NCBI GenBank assembly: GCA_964496495.1
Contig: CAZBZU010000002.1
Span: 1 to 64,000, forward strand
Length of the DNA stretch: 64,000 nt
Source of the DNA: JASBRS01 sp964496495
Lineage (GTDB): Bacteria > Deinococcota > Deinococci > Deinococcales > Trueperaceae
Direction: 5' to 3'
The position numbers were made by a program, and so were the translations under genes. Below, piece after piece: positions 8,259 through 17,267 of this stretch; position 1 is the stretch's first letter; each line of letters starts with the position of its first letter. The notes under the pieces were generated by a model that saw only the letters and a list, made by a program, of their open reading frames with translations, was not told the origin of the DNA and did not search any database.

Positions 8259-9110
8259 ATGGCATACGTCGAGAGGGCCATGGAGTCTGAGCGCGCCACC
8301 GGGAGCGTCCTGGAGCGGCTGTTCGGCGTCGCGAAGCCTGTGATCGCGATGGTGCACACCTCTGCGTTGCCCGGGACTCCCGGGTACGACAGCGGGGGAG
8401 GCATCGAGCGCATCGTGGAGAACGCCCGCTCCGACCTGATCGCGCTCCAGGAGGCGGGCGTGGACGCGGTCATGTTCGGGAACGAGAACGACCGGCCCTA
8501 CCAGCTCGAGGTGGATGTCGCCTCCACCGCGTCGATGGCCTACGTCATCGGGCGGTTGCGCAATGACCTCACGGTGCCCTTCGGCGTGGACGTTCTGTGG
8601 GACCCCGTCAGCACGATGGCCCTGGGCGCCGCCACGGGCGCGAGCTTCGCCCGGGAGATCTTCACGGGGCTCTACGGCTCGGACATGGGCCTCTGGCAAG
8701 GGAGAGCGGCGTCGGCCCTCCGCTACCGCCGACAGGTGGGACGCGAGGATCTGTTCCTGCTGTTCAACGTCACGGCCGAGTTCGCCTCCTCGTTGGACAC
8801 CAGGGAAGCGACCGAGCGCGCCGAGAGCGCCGTCTTCTCGAGCCTGGCCGAAGCGATCCTGGTCTCGGGACGGATGACGGGCCAGTCCGCGCCGCTCGAG
8901 CTCATGACCGCCGTCAAGCGGGCCGTCCCCGGCGTGCCCGTCCTGGCGAACACCGGCGTCCAGCACGATAACGTCGCGGAGATCCTGAAGATCGCGGACG
9001 GTTGCGTGGTCGGCACGTCCCTGAAGGTGGACGGCGACACGTGGAAGCCCGTCGATCCGCAGCGCGCGGCCGAGTTCATGGACATCGTCAGGTCGGCCCG
9101 CAAGGGGTAG
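8259..9110 (+). CDS. BtpA/SgcQ family protein
   Basis: A 283-residue TIM-barrel protein of the BtpA family. Conserved segments include VIAMVHTSALPGTPGY, GVDAVMFGNENDRPYQ, GVDVLWDP and NTGVQHDNVAEILKIADG. The family was named for a cyanobacterial photosystem I assembly factor, but most members, such as E. coli SgcQ, sit in sugar-metabolism operons and have no proven reaction. Its place between a DeoR regulator and an FGGY kinase fits the SgcQ-like group. A GTGGGAGG site precedes ATG 8259. The enzymatic role is unknown; the phosphate-binding barrel suggests a phosphorylated sugar or nucleotide ligand. Confidence 0.85.
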   Translation: MAYVERAMESERATGSVLERLFGVAKPVIAMVHTSALPGTPGYDSGGGIERIVENARSDLIALQEAGVDAVMFGNENDRPYQLEVDVASTASMAYVIGRLRNDLTVPFGVDVLWDPVSTMALGAATGASFAREIFTGLYGSDMGLWQGRAASALRYRRQVGREDLFLLFNVTAEFASSLDTREATERAESAVFSSLAEAILVSGRMTGQSAPLELMTAVKRAVPGVPVLANTGVQHDNVAEILKIADGCVVGTSLKVDGDTWKPVDPQRAAEFMDIVRSARKG

Positions 9111-9112
9111 GC

Positions 9113-10594
9113 ATGGTCGTCGGCATCGACATAGGAACGACCTCGGTCAAGGGGGTCCTACTGGACGCGGATGCGGGCGTGCTGGCCCGGGGCGAGCACG
9201 CCCACGACCTGAGCAGCCCGAGGCCGACCTGGGCCGAGGAAGATCCGATGGACTGGTGGTCGGGGACCAAGGACGTGCTCCACAGGCTCCTCGACGGTCG
9301 TGATGCGCGCTCCGTCAGAGCGGTCGGCGTCGCGGGGATGGTGCCGGCCATCGTTGGGCTCGACGAGCACGGCCGACCCGTCCGGCCGTCGATCCAGCAG
9401 AACGACGCCAGGGCCACGGAGGAGATCGACTGGTTCGCGAGTCGGTTCGACGAGGACGAGCTCTTCGCGCGGACCGGGGCCACCTGGAACCAGCAGCTGG
9501 TCGCTCCGAAGCTCCGTTGGCTTCGGCGACACGAGAGCGCGGAGTGGGGGCGCGCCGTCCGCGTGACGGGCTCCTACGAGTTCGTCACGGGCCTCCTCGG
9601 CGCCGAACCCTACACCGAGAGCAACTGGGCGCTGGAATCGGGCATGTGGGACGTCGAGGCCGGACGCTGGCTGGAACCCGTCTTGGAGCTGACCGGTGCC
9701 GACGAGGCCCTGTTCGGTCCCGTCCGGAGACCCTTCGACGTGGTGGGAGCGGTCAGCCCGGCCGCCAGCGCGGAGACCGGTCTGGCCGTAGGGACGCCGT
9801 TGATCGCGGGCAGCGCCGATCACATCGCTGCGGTCCTGGCGGCGGGGCTCGAGGATCCGGGCGACGTCGTCATGAAGCTCGGCGGAGCCGGCGACTTCCT
9901 GTACGTCACGGACGCATTCAAACCCGTGCGCGAGTTGTTCATCGACTTCCACGACGTCCCGGACAGGTACGTGCTGAACGGCTGCATGGCCTCGTCGGGC
10001 TCCCTCGTGAAGTGGTTCAAGACGGGCTTCGCGGGGGATGCCAGCTACGCGGACCTGGATGCCATGGCCGAGGAGGTCGGGGCGGGTGCCGACGGGCTCG
10101 TGCTGTTGCCGTACTTCCTGGGGGAGAAGACGCCGATCCACGACCCGCGGGCGCGAGGAACGCTCGTCGGCCTGACGTTGTCGCATCACAAGGCACATGT
10201 CCACCGCGCGATCCTGGAGGGCGTTGCGTACGCCTTCCGGCACCACCTCGAAACCCTCCGGACGGCAGGCTACGCGGCACGCCAGATCTTCGTCATGGAC
10301 GGCGGCGCGCGAAGTGGCCTGTGGCGGCAGATCCTGGCGTCCACGCTCGACCATCCGGTCGTGCACCTGCGGAGCGGAGCGAGTGGAAGCGCGATGGGCG
10401 TTGCGCTCGTTGCGGGCGTCAGCGCCGGCGCATGGACCTGGCGGGACATCCCGTCGTTCGTGCAGGTGGAAGGGACCACCGACCCCGATGCGTCCGCGTC
10501 CCGTCGATACGCCCGTCTCTACGCCGTCTACCGCGAGCTGTACCACCGCTTGAAGGACCTCTATCCGGAACTGCTGGAGGCAGCCCATGAGTGA
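9113..10594 (+). CDS. FGGY-family carbohydrate kinase (xylulokinase-like)
   Basis: A 493-residue sugar kinase with two actin-like domains. The N terminus MVVGIDIGTTSVKGVLLD is the phosphate-1 motif, and MDGGARSGLWRQILAS with GSAMGVALVAG toward the C terminus forms the adenosine-binding motifs. The family phosphorylates pentuloses, polyols or related sugars with ATP. The reading frame is open further upstream into the btpA-like gene, but ATG 9113, two bases after that stop, gives the standard FGGY start. The 3' end overlaps the SDR gene by eight bases. Substrate cannot be assigned; together with the SDR the most likely scheme is oxidation or reduction of a polyol/ketose followed by phosphorylation. 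Confidence 0.9.
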   Translation: MVVGIDIGTTSVKGVLLDADAGVLARGEHAHDLSSPRPTWAEEDPMDWWSGTKDVLHRLLDGRDARSVRAVGVAGMVPAIVGLDEHGRPVRPSIQQNDARATEEIDWFASRFDEDELFARTGATWNQQLVAPKLRWLRRHESAEWGRAVRVTGSYEFVTGLLGAEPYTESNWALESGMWDVEAGRWLEPVLELTGADEALFGPVRRPFDVVGAVSPAASAETGLAVGTPLIAGSADHIAAVLAAGLEDPGDVVMKLGGAGDFLYVTDAFKPVRELFIDFHDVPDRYVLNGCMASSGSLVKWFKTGFAGDASYADLDAMAEEVGAGADGLVLLPYFLGEKTPIHDPRARGTLVGLTLSHHKAHVHRAILEGVAYAFRHHLETLRTAGYAARQIFVMDGGARSGLWRQILASTLDHPVVHLRSGASGSAMGVALVAGVSAGAWTWRDIPSFVQVEGTTDPDASASRRYARLYAVYRELYHRLKDLYPELLEAAHE

Positions 10595-11378
10595 CGCTTC
10601 GGTCGCATTCATCACAGGCGGAGCTTCGGGGATCGGCCGCTCCATCGTGCGTCGCCTCCATGCCGACGGCTTCAAGGTGTGGGTGGGTGATATCGACGAG
10701 TCCAGGGCCGAGTCCACGCGCGCGGAGCTCCGTGACGCGGCGCGCGCGCGAGCCATCGGCCTGGACGTCACCGACCGCCGGTCCCTCGCGGAGGCCGCCG
10801 GTGCAGTCTTCGCCGAGGACGGACGCGTGGACGTGCTGGTGGCCAACGCGGGCGTCTCTAGCATGGCACCCTTCCTGGACCTGACCGAGGAGGAGTGGGA
10901 TCTCAACTTCGCCGTGAACGCCAAGGGGAGCTTCCTGACGATCCAGACGTTCGCGCGGCGGATGGTCGCACAACCCGTCGCCGCGGGGAAGGAGGTCAGG
11001 GGGAAGATCATCGCGACGGCGTCCATGGCGGCACGCCAGGCCGCACCGCTACTCGCGCACTATTCCGCGTCCAAGTTCGCCGTCATCGGCCTCATCCAGG
11101 CGGCCGCCAAGGAGCTGGCCGAGCGTCGGCTGACCGTGAACGGCGTCAACCCGGGCTTCGTGAAGACGTCCATGCAGGAGCGCGAGGTCGAGTGGGAAGC
11201 CACGCTGAGGGGGATCGACGCCGATCGAGTCCTGGCGGACTACGTCGGGCAGACTCCCCTGGCGCGTATCCAGAGGCCCGAAGACGTGGCGGGCGTGATT
11301 TCGTTCCTCGCCGGACCGGATGCCGACTTCCTCACCGGCGAGGTCGTCGAGGTCAACGGTGGCGCCTGGATCTTCTGA
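10587..11378 (+). CDS. SDR-family NAD(P)-dependent oxidoreductase
   Basis: A 263-residue classical short-chain dehydrogenase. The cofactor motif TGGASGIG is at residues 10-17, NAGV follows near 90, and the catalytic Ser with YSASK is near 150-160. VDITGEV-like residues at the end (FLTGEVVEVNGGAWIF) are typical of polyol and 3-oxoacyl reductases. GDIDE after the second strand, with an acidic residue, favours NAD(H). In this cluster it probably interconverts a sugar alcohol and a ketose before or after the FGGY kinase. It overlaps the kinase gene by eight bases. Confidence 0.9.
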   Translation: MSDASVAFITGGASGIGRSIVRRLHADGFKVWVGDIDESRAESTRAELRDAARARAIGLDVTDRRSLAEAAGAVFAEDGRVDVLVANAGVSSMAPFLDLTEEEWDLNFAVNAKGSFLTIQTFARRMVAQPVAAGKEVRGKIIATASMAARQAAPLLAHYSASKFAVIGLIQAAAKELAERRLTVNGVNPGFVKTSMQEREVEWEATLRGIDADRVLADYVGQTPLARIQRPEDVAGVISFLAGPDADFLTGEVVEVNGGAWIF

Positions 11379-11486
11379 ACGCGGCTGCCCATCTCACGTC
11401 ATTCCGGCAGCCAGAACGGAGGGTGACGAAGCAGGAGTTCGGTCGAACGCTCCTCGAGGCATCACCCCGAGATAGGAGGAGGTTGA

Positions 11487-12740
11487 ATGAGGCACCTGAG
11501 GCACTTCGTTCCGGTCCTCGTACTGCTGGCCGTGTTGGGCACGGCCGCGGCACAAGGGCAGAGCCAGTACGCCGGCGCGACCCTGAACGTGAGCGTCGAG
11601 TCGGACCAGTACTCCGCCGCGATGCAGGCGCTCGCCCCCGACTTCACGAAGGAGACGGGCATCAAGCTGAACGTGTCCATCCTGGGCTACAGCGAGATCT
11701 ACCAGCGGGCGATCGCCGACTTCGTCGGCCACACGGACCAGGCCGACCTCTACACCACGGACATCGTTTGGAGTTGCGAGTTCGCGCAGAACCACTACAC
11801 CGAGGACCTCACGTCCTTGATCAAGCGGGACGCGGCCGAGCTGAAGACGGACGACATCCTGCCGGTGATGTGGACCCTTGGCAGCTGCGACAACGAGCAG
11901 ATCGCGTTCCCCCTTGTCGGCTACGCCGGCGTCCTGGCCTACAACAAGGCGGCGTTCGACGCCGCGGGTCTCCAACCCCCGACGACCGTGAAGCAGCTCG
12001 TTTCCGACGCCGCCGCGTTCACGAAGAACGGCAAGTACGGCATCGTCATGAACGGCGCCCGGGGCTCTCCCTCGGCGCAGGACTACATGTTCTACATGCT
12101 GATGACGGGAGGCAGCCTGCTGGACGCCAACGGGAAGCCGCAGCTGAACAGCGCGGCGAACGTGGCGGCCCTGAAGCTGTACGCGAGCCTGTTCCAGTAC
12201 GCCCCTCCGGGAGCCGTGAGCTACAGCTGGGGCGACAGGGTGACGTCGTTCGGCAACGGCAACGCGATGATGATGATGGACTTCTCGGCGGGGCTGGATT
12301 ACCTCAAGCCCGGGAAGTTCCCGGTTTCCGGGAAGGCGGCCATCACCACGCCGCCGGTCACGGAGGGCATGAAGCCGGTCTACCCGTTCGGTGGTTGGGG
12401 GATCGCCATCAACGCCGACTCGCGGCAGAAGGGTGCCGCCTGGGACTACATCAAGTGGCTCTCGCGCCCGGACATCCGGAAGCGGTTCGTCGAGCTGGGC
12501 GGACAACCGATCCGGACCAGCACGCTGACGGACCCCGCGATGGTCAAGGCCTATCCGTACTTCCCGGTCCTGTTGAAGGCCTTCCAGAACGGTAACGGGG
12601 ACTTCCGGCCGAGGATCCCGGAGTACCCGCAGATCGAGAATGCGGTGGGGTTGGCCGTGAACCTCGTGATCAACAACCAGGAGACGGCACAAGCCGCGCT
12701 CGACGCCGCGCAGACCAGCGTCGAGCCGCTGTTCAAGTAG
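11487..12740 (+). CDS. ABC transporter solute-binding protein, sugar type (family 1)
   Basis: A 417-residue secreted binding protein. Residues 1-22 are a type I signal peptide ending AAA, with no lipobox cysteine, followed by a mature N terminus beginning QGQSQYAGATLNV. The rest has the MalE-like pattern (LAYNKAAFDAAGL, YPFGGWGIAIN, and terminal EPLF). It should capture the cluster's substrate for the two permeases downstream. A strong GGAGGAGG site precedes ATG 11487. A gap of 108 bases separates it from the SDR gene and may hold a secondary promoter. Confidence 0.9.
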   Translation: MRHLRHFVPVLVLLAVLGTAAAQGQSQYAGATLNVSVESDQYSAAMQALAPDFTKETGIKLNVSILGYSEIYQRAIADFVGHTDQADLYTTDIVWSCEFAQNHYTEDLTSLIKRDAAELKTDDILPVMWTLGSCDNEQIAFPLVGYAGVLAYNKAAFDAAGLQPPTTVKQLVSDAAAFTKNGKYGIVMNGARGSPSAQDYMFYMLMTGGSLLDANGKPQLNSAANVAALKLYASLFQYAPPGAVSYSWGDRVTSFGNGNAMMMMDFSAGLDYLKPGKFPVSGKAAITTPPVTEGMKPVYPFGGWGIAINADSRQKGAAWDYIKWLSRPDIRKRFVELGGQPIRTSTLTDPAMVKAYPYFPVLLKAFQNGNGDFRPRIPEYPQIENAVGLAVNLVINNQETAQAALDAAQTSVEPLFK

Positions 12741-12756
12741 CCAACGTGTAGCGATC

Positions 12757-12788
12757 TGCCTGCGGCCGGACCGGTCCGGCCGCAGGCA
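12757..12788. promoter_or_regulatory. Perfect 32-nt GC palindrome between binding-protein and permease genes
   Basis: The sequence from tgcctgcggccgga to its mirror half ending ggccgcaggca is a perfect inverted repeat centred at 12772/12773. No T-run follows. Hairpins at this position in importer operons usually stabilise the upstream binding-protein mRNA or partly stop transcription, so that binding protein exceeds permease. A DNA-binding site is the alternative. Confidence 0.7.
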
Positions 12789-12818
12789 GGACCCCTTCCG
12801 CGGAGCCCGGAGCTGCGA

Positions 12819-13763
12819 ATGAAGAAGACCAACCTGACGGTTGAGGAACAGGCGTCGAGGCGCGGGCGTCGCGGGAGGCCTCTCAGATTCATCCGGTCCC
12901 TGGGCGCGCTCGCCTGGGTCGCGCCGGCGTTGGTGTTCGTTCTGGTGTTCGCCTTCTATCCCGTCCTCTACTCGTTCTTCATCTCGTTCTTCAAGTACCG
13001 CCTGACGGACCCATCCCATCAACGCACGTTCGTCGGTCTCGGTAACTACATCCAGGCGTTCACGGATCCGACCTTCGTGGTCGCGGTCCGGAACACGCTG
13101 GTCTTCGTCGTCGGCGCGGTGGGGGTGGAGACGCTCCTGGGCCTCGGGATCGCCGTCCTGCTCAACCGGGAGCTGCCGGGCATGGCTCTGGTTCGAACGC
13201 TGTTGCTGGCACCTCTCACGCTCACGCCCCTCGTGGTGGCGCTCGTGTGGGGTGCGCTCTACAACGCGGACTTCGGCCCGCTGTCGTTCTACCTCAAGCA
13301 GATCGGCATCCCGATCGGCCGAGGCCCGGTAGGGGAGCCGTCCACTGCGCTGGCATCGCTCATCCTTGTCGACGTATGGCAATGGACGCCCTTGATCGCG
13401 CTGATCCTCTTCACCGGGCTCCGGAGCCAACCGACGGAGCTCCACGAGGCGGCCGCCATCGACGGAGCCTCGCCCTGGCAGCGCTTCCGCTTCGTCTCGG
13501 TTCCGCTCCTGCAGCCCACGATCCTCGTCGCGCTGGTGATCCGGACGATGGATGCCTTCAAGCTGTTCGACTCGGTCTTCGCGATCACGGGCGGCGGCCC
13601 GGGGCGAGCGACGGAGGTGGTCAACTACTACATCTTCAAGGTGGGTCTGACGTTCTTCGACATGGGTTACGGGGCGGCCATGTCGACGCTGCTGTTCCTG
13701 GTGATCGTCGGGTTCAGCGCGGCCTACTTCCGCGTTCTCAACCGCGTTTGGACCAACGTATGA
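12819..13763 (+). CDS. ABC transporter permease, sugar type (MalF-like)
   Basis: A 314-residue membrane protein with about six predicted transmembrane helices, the first at residues 27-50. The EAA loop that docks the ATPase reads EAAAIDGASPWQRFRFVSVP. It pairs with the next gene product to form the transmembrane channel for the substrate delivered by the preceding binding protein. ATG 12819 lies 31 bases after the intergenic palindrome. No ATPase gene follows in this cluster, so a shared MsmK/UgpC-type ATPase must energise it, possibly the one at 59179-60270. Confidence 0.92.
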   Translation: MKKTNLTVEEQASRRGRRGRPLRFIRSLGALAWVAPALVFVLVFAFYPVLYSFFISFFKYRLTDPSHQRTFVGLGNYIQAFTDPTFVVAVRNTLVFVVGAVGVETLLGLGIAVLLNRELPGMALVRTLLLAPLTLTPLVVALVWGALYNADFGPLSFYLKQIGIPIGRGPVGEPSTALASLILVDVWQWTPLIALILFTGLRSQPTELHEAAAIDGASPWQRFRFVSVPLLQPTILVALVIRTMDAFKLFDSVFAITGGGPGRATEVVNYYIFKVGLTFFDMGYGAAMSTLLFLVIVGFSAAYFRVLNRVWTNV

Positions 13764-14593
13764 ACGCGCGACTCAGGCGGAGGCTCGGGAATGCCAGCAC
13801 GTACCTGGTGCTCCTGCTGGTGATGGCGTTCTTCCTCCTGCCGATCTTCTGGTTCATCGAAACGGCGTTCAAGCCTCGGGTGCTCACCTTCGCCATCCCG
13901 CCGGTGTGGTTCTTCCAGCCGGTGATCGAGAACTTCGTCGCCGTATTCAAGCAGGTCCCCGTGCTCGCGTACCTGCGGAACAGCGTCGTGATCGCCACGG
14001 GCGCGACCGCGCTCGCCGTGTGCCTCGGCGTACCGGCCGGCTACGGCCTCGCCCGGCATCCCGGCCGGTCGTCCAACGCGTTGGCGTTGGGCCTCCTCAT
14101 CGTGCGCATGGTGCCGCCGGTCGCGATGCTCCTTCCGTTCTATCTCCTCATGCGGAACTTCCACCTGATCGGGACCTACTGGGCCGTGATCCTGCTGGAC
14201 GCCGTGCTGAACGTCAGCTTCGCGGCGTGGTTCATGCGCGGCTACTACCAGGGCATCCCCCCGTCCATGGAGGAGGCCGCCTACTGCGATGGAGCCACGG
14301 GGCTCGGCGCGTTCATCAGGGTCGCCCTCCCCCTCGGGTTCCCCGGGACGGTGACGATCGGGCTGCTGTCGTTCATCGCATCCTGGAACGACTTCCTCAT
14401 GGCCATGCTCCTGACCGCTCGCACCACGCGAACCCTGCCGCTCGGGATCCTGGAGACCTATCACACGTATGAGATCACATGGAATCTGATGGCACCCATC
14501 AGCCTCGTCGCCGTGATCCCCGTCCTCATCCTGGGCTTCGCCCTGCAACGCTACTACGTTGCCGGACTGACGCTGGGCGCGGTGCGCGAGTGA
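13760..14593 (+). CDS. ABC transporter permease, sugar type (MalG-like)
   Basis: A 277-residue inner-membrane permease with about six helices and a family-typical EAA loop, MEEAAYCDGATGLGAFIRVA followed by LPLGFPG. MalG-type proteins are the second half of the channel in carbohydrate importers of the CUT1 group. Its start codon overlaps the MalF-like stop (ATGA), indicating coupled translation. A longer frame starting at 13247 lies within the preceding gene and is a shadow. Confidence 0.92.
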   Translation: MNARLRRRLGNASTYLVLLLVMAFFLLPIFWFIETAFKPRVLTFAIPPVWFFQPVIENFVAVFKQVPVLAYLRNSVVIATGATALAVCLGVPAGYGLARHPGRSSNALALGLLIVRMVPPVAMLLPFYLLMRNFHLIGTYWAVILLDAVLNVSFAAWFMRGYYQGIPPSMEEAAYCDGATGLGAFIRVALPLGFPGTVTIGLLSFIASWNDFLMAMLLTARTTRTLPLGILETYHTYEITWNLMAPISLVAVIPVLILGFALQRYYVAGLTLGAVRE

Positions 14594-14618
14594 AGTCGTC
14601 CGAACGAGGAGGTAGCAG

Positions 14619-15044
14619 GTGCTAGTCGGACTGATCGCTGTCATCGGTGGGGCGCTCTCCGGGCTTCAGGCGGGGCTGAACGGACGGCTCGGTCAGATCA
14701 CCGGCACGCTCGAGGCGGTGCTGATCTCCATCACGACGAGCTTCGTGGTGATGGTCGTCATCGCGGGCGTCACCCGAACCTGGCCGCTCTCCCATCTCGG
14801 CGGCGTTCCGCCGGCCCTCTACCTGGGAGGGGTGGCCGGGCTGGCCTTCGTGTTCACGATCACGTGGGTGACCCCGAAGATCGGCGTGACATCCACGCTC
14901 ATCCTGACGATCCTGGGCCAGCTCGTCGCGGGGATGCTGCTGGATCACTTTGGGCTTCTTCGCGACCTCCGCGTGCCCATCACTCCCCTGCGGGGACTCT
15001 CCGTGCTTCTCGTCGTCCTCGGGGCGTACCTGAGCAGGATGTGA
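14619..15044 (+). CDS. DMT-superfamily small membrane protein (DUF606/YdcZ family)
   Basis: A 141-residue protein with about four to five hydrophobic helices. GALSGLQAGLNGRLG near the N terminus and the closing LLVVLGAYLSR match the DUF606 family of short drug/metabolite-transporter-like proteins. The start is GTG 14619, preceded by GAGGAGG. Some family members occur as pairs, but here a single copy lies between an ABC permease and an amidohydrolase. A role in export or uptake of a small metabolite of the pathway is possible but unproven. Confidence 0.75.
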   Translation: MLVGLIAVIGGALSGLQAGLNGRLGQITGTLEAVLISITTSFVVMVVIAGVTRTWPLSHLGGVPPALYLGGVAGLAFVFTITWVTPKIGVTSTLILTILGQLVAGMLLDHFGLLRDLRVPITPLRGLSVLLVVLGAYLSRM

Positions 15045-15093
15045 CACGCTTGAGCCCCGTTGCCCCGCCCTCTCATCTGGAAGCGAGGAATCG

Positions 15094-16419
15094 ATGAGTC
15101 TTGATCTACTGATCCGACATGCGCAGCTCAGGCAACGCGACGGCCTCGTCGATATCGGGATCCGGAACGGCGTCATCGAGGCCGTCGAAGCGAACCTGAA
15201 GGACCGGGCGACCCGCGAGATCGATGCGGACGGGCGGCTGGTCACCGAGCCGTTCGTCGATTGCCACTTCCACATCGACAAGTCGTTCTACGGCGAGTCG
15301 GTGGGGCGGTACCGCTACCCGCTCGAGAGCTTGGAACGTCCGGGGGAGGGCTTCGAGGACGTCCCCCGTTCGGGCATGCTCGACTACGAAGCGTCCCACG
15401 ACAACGTCGTCCCGGTGGAGGCGACCTGGGCGTTCAAGCGCGGCTACACCGTCGAAGACGTCGCCTCGCGCATCGGCCGCGCGCTCGATCTGGCCCTGCT
15501 GCATGGCACGCTCGCCGTGCGGATGTTCGTGGACGTCGACTCGATCGCGGGGCTCACGGCCGTGAAGGGCGCCATCCGGGCTCGGGAGAGGTACGGAGGC
15601 GTCATGACCCTCCAGGTGTGCGCATTCCCGCAGGAGGGTCTGCTCACGAACCCCGACAGCTTCGACCTGATGGAGGAGGCGATGAACGAGGGCGCCGACG
15701 TCGTCGGCGGCATCCCGTGGATCGAGTGGGACGAGCCTTCGGCGAGAAAGCACATCGACTTCTGCTTCGAGCTGGCGGAGCGCCATCACCGGGACGTCCA
15801 CGTTCTCTGCGACGACACGTCCGACCCATCGTCCCGGACGCTCGAGATGGTGGCCGCCAAGGTGCTGGACAGCAAGTTCGATGGCAGGGTCGCGTCCAGC
15901 CACAACGGCGCGCTGAGCGTCTACCCGCAGGCGCACGCCGTTCGCGTGATCAACCTGGTCAAGCAGGCCAGGATCAGCATGGTGGCGAACGCTCATGTGA
16001 ACGCGCTGGGCACCTACACGCGCGTCCCGGAGCTGTTGCGCGCCGGCGTGAACGTGAGCTCGGGGCAGGATGATCTGGACAACTTCTACTACCCGCTAGG
16101 GCGCGCCGACCTCCTCGACTCCATGAACTTCACCGTGCACATGGCCCAGCTGGCGACCCCGGCGGGCTTCGAGACCGCGTTCGATATCGTGACCCGCAAC
16201 GGGGCCCGGACCCTCGGCCTCGACGACTACGGCCTGGCCGTGGGGAAACCGGCGAACCTGCTCGTGTTCGAGGGCCACGACATGCACGAGGTCCTGCAGA
16301 TGCAGTCCGACCGGAACTACGTCATCGCCAAAGGAGAGGTCGTTGCGATGACGAATCGAACGCGCGAGCTGTTACTCGGAGATCTCACGGTAGACAGACC
16401 GGAGGCCGAGAACGCATGA
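15094..16419 (+). CDS. Amidohydrolase, cytosine-deaminase (CodA)-like
   Basis: A 441-residue metal-dependent amidohydrolase. The metal pair HFH is at residues 58-60, followed by HVLCDD, SSHNGALSVY and GQDDLDNFYYPLG. These correspond in order to the ligand and catalytic segments of cytosine deaminase, including the Asp before the C-terminal region. The family deaminates or hydrolyses cyclic C-N bonds in pyrimidines, triazines and related rings. Found with a creatininase-family gene (overlapping by four bases), a kinase and an ABC importer, it suggests that the substrate contains a nitrogen ring or amidine group. Cytosine itself is unlikely because no pyrimidine salvage gene accompanies it. Confidence 0.8.
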   Translation: MSLDLLIRHAQLRQRDGLVDIGIRNGVIEAVEANLKDRATREIDADGRLVTEPFVDCHFHIDKSFYGESVGRYRYPLESLERPGEGFEDVPRSGMLDYEASHDNVVPVEATWAFKRGYTVEDVASRIGRALDLALLHGTLAVRMFVDVDSIAGLTAVKGAIRARERYGGVMTLQVCAFPQEGLLTNPDSFDLMEEAMNEGADVVGGIPWIEWDEPSARKHIDFCFELAERHHRDVHVLCDDTSDPSSRTLEMVAAKVLDSKFDGRVASSHNGALSVYPQAHAVRVINLVKQARISMVANAHVNALGTYTRVPELLRAGVNVSSGQDDLDNFYYPLGRADLLDSMNFTVHMAQLATPAGFETAFDIVTRNGARTLGLDDYGLAVGKPANLLVFEGHDMHEVLQMQSDRNYVIAKGEVVAMTNRTRELLLGDLTVDRPEAENA

Positions 16420-17267
16420 AGACCGGGGACCCAGTCGCCTCATTCTCCGCGTCCAGGTCGGCCGATGGCGTCCTGCGGCAGGCAGCCGGGTCGGCCGGCC
16501 CCTCGACTGCGGCCGACGCGCACAGGCTCGAGCGCCTCTCGTGGCAGCAGGTGCGGCACCTCGACAAGCGCCGGGCCCTCGTGGTGCTGCCGCTGGGATC
16601 CACGGAGCAGCACGGGCCGCATCTTCCCATCGCGACGGACGCGATCATCGCGGATCGCGTGCTGGACTCGGCGCTCGCGAAGCTGCGCCCCGGCACGGCC
16701 GTTTGGCGACTCCCCTGCCTTCCGTACGGGAAGAGCAACGAGCATCGCGGGTTCCCGGGGACAGTCAGTCTCTCGCTGCCCACCTTCTATCAGGTCATCC
16801 GGGAGGTCGCGCAAGGGGTTTCCGAGGCGGGATTCCAGCGGCTGGCGCTCTTCAGCGGCCACGGCGGGAACAGCGCCGTGATGGCCGTCGCAGCGCGCGA
16901 TCTCGAGGTCGAGACCGACCTCACGTGCTTCTGCATCGACCCGGGCATCCAACTGGAGGTGGCCGACGACATCTCGGAGCGCGAGCGAGCCCAGGGGTTC
17001 CATGCCGGGCAGGTCGAGACTTCGCTCATGCTTGCCCTGGTCCCGGAGCTCGTCGATGTCGAGCTTGCGGTCGCGGAGTTCCCGGACATCGGGCCCGACG
17101 ACATCGGGCTCACGGGACCGTCACGCAGGGCGTGGATCACCGCGGACTGGAGCACGAGCGGCGTCTTCGGCGACGCCACGCTGGCCTCGCGCGCGCAAGG
17201 TGAGAGGCTCCTGGAAGCGCTGTCCGAGAAGCTCGCTCGCGAGTTCGAGAGGATGGCCGCCACCTAG
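16416..17267 (+). CDS. Creatininase family protein
   Basis: A 283-residue creatininase-superfamily hydrolase. The metal-binding residues lie in GSTEQHGPHLPIATDA, NEHRGFPGTVSL, FSGHGGN and HAGQVETSLML, all in family order. Members open cyclic amides (creatinine), deformylate FAPy intermediates or cleave peptides in cofactor maturation. About 40 residues before the core are poorly conserved. The ATG overlaps the amidohydrolase stop. Together the two hydrolases could act one after the other on a nitrogen heterocycle. It is the last gene of the DeoR-headed cluster. Confidence 0.85.
   Translation: MKTGDPVASFSASRSADGVLRQAAGSAGPSTAADAHRLERLSWQQVRHLDKRRALVVLPLGSTEQHGPHLPIATDAIIADRVLDSALAKLRPGTAVWRLPCLPYGKSNEHRGFPGTVSLSLPTFYQVIREVAQGVSEAGFQRLALFSGHGGNSAVMAVAARDLEVETDLTCFCIDPGIQLEVADDISERERAQGFHAGQVETSLMLALVPELVDVELAVAEFPDIGPDDIGLTGPSRRAWITADWSTSGVFGDATLASRAQGERLLEALSEKLAREFERMAAT

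Noticed and set aside
11394..13445. 683-codon - strand frame
   Set aside because: Lies opposite the binding-protein and permease genes; charged shadow composition.
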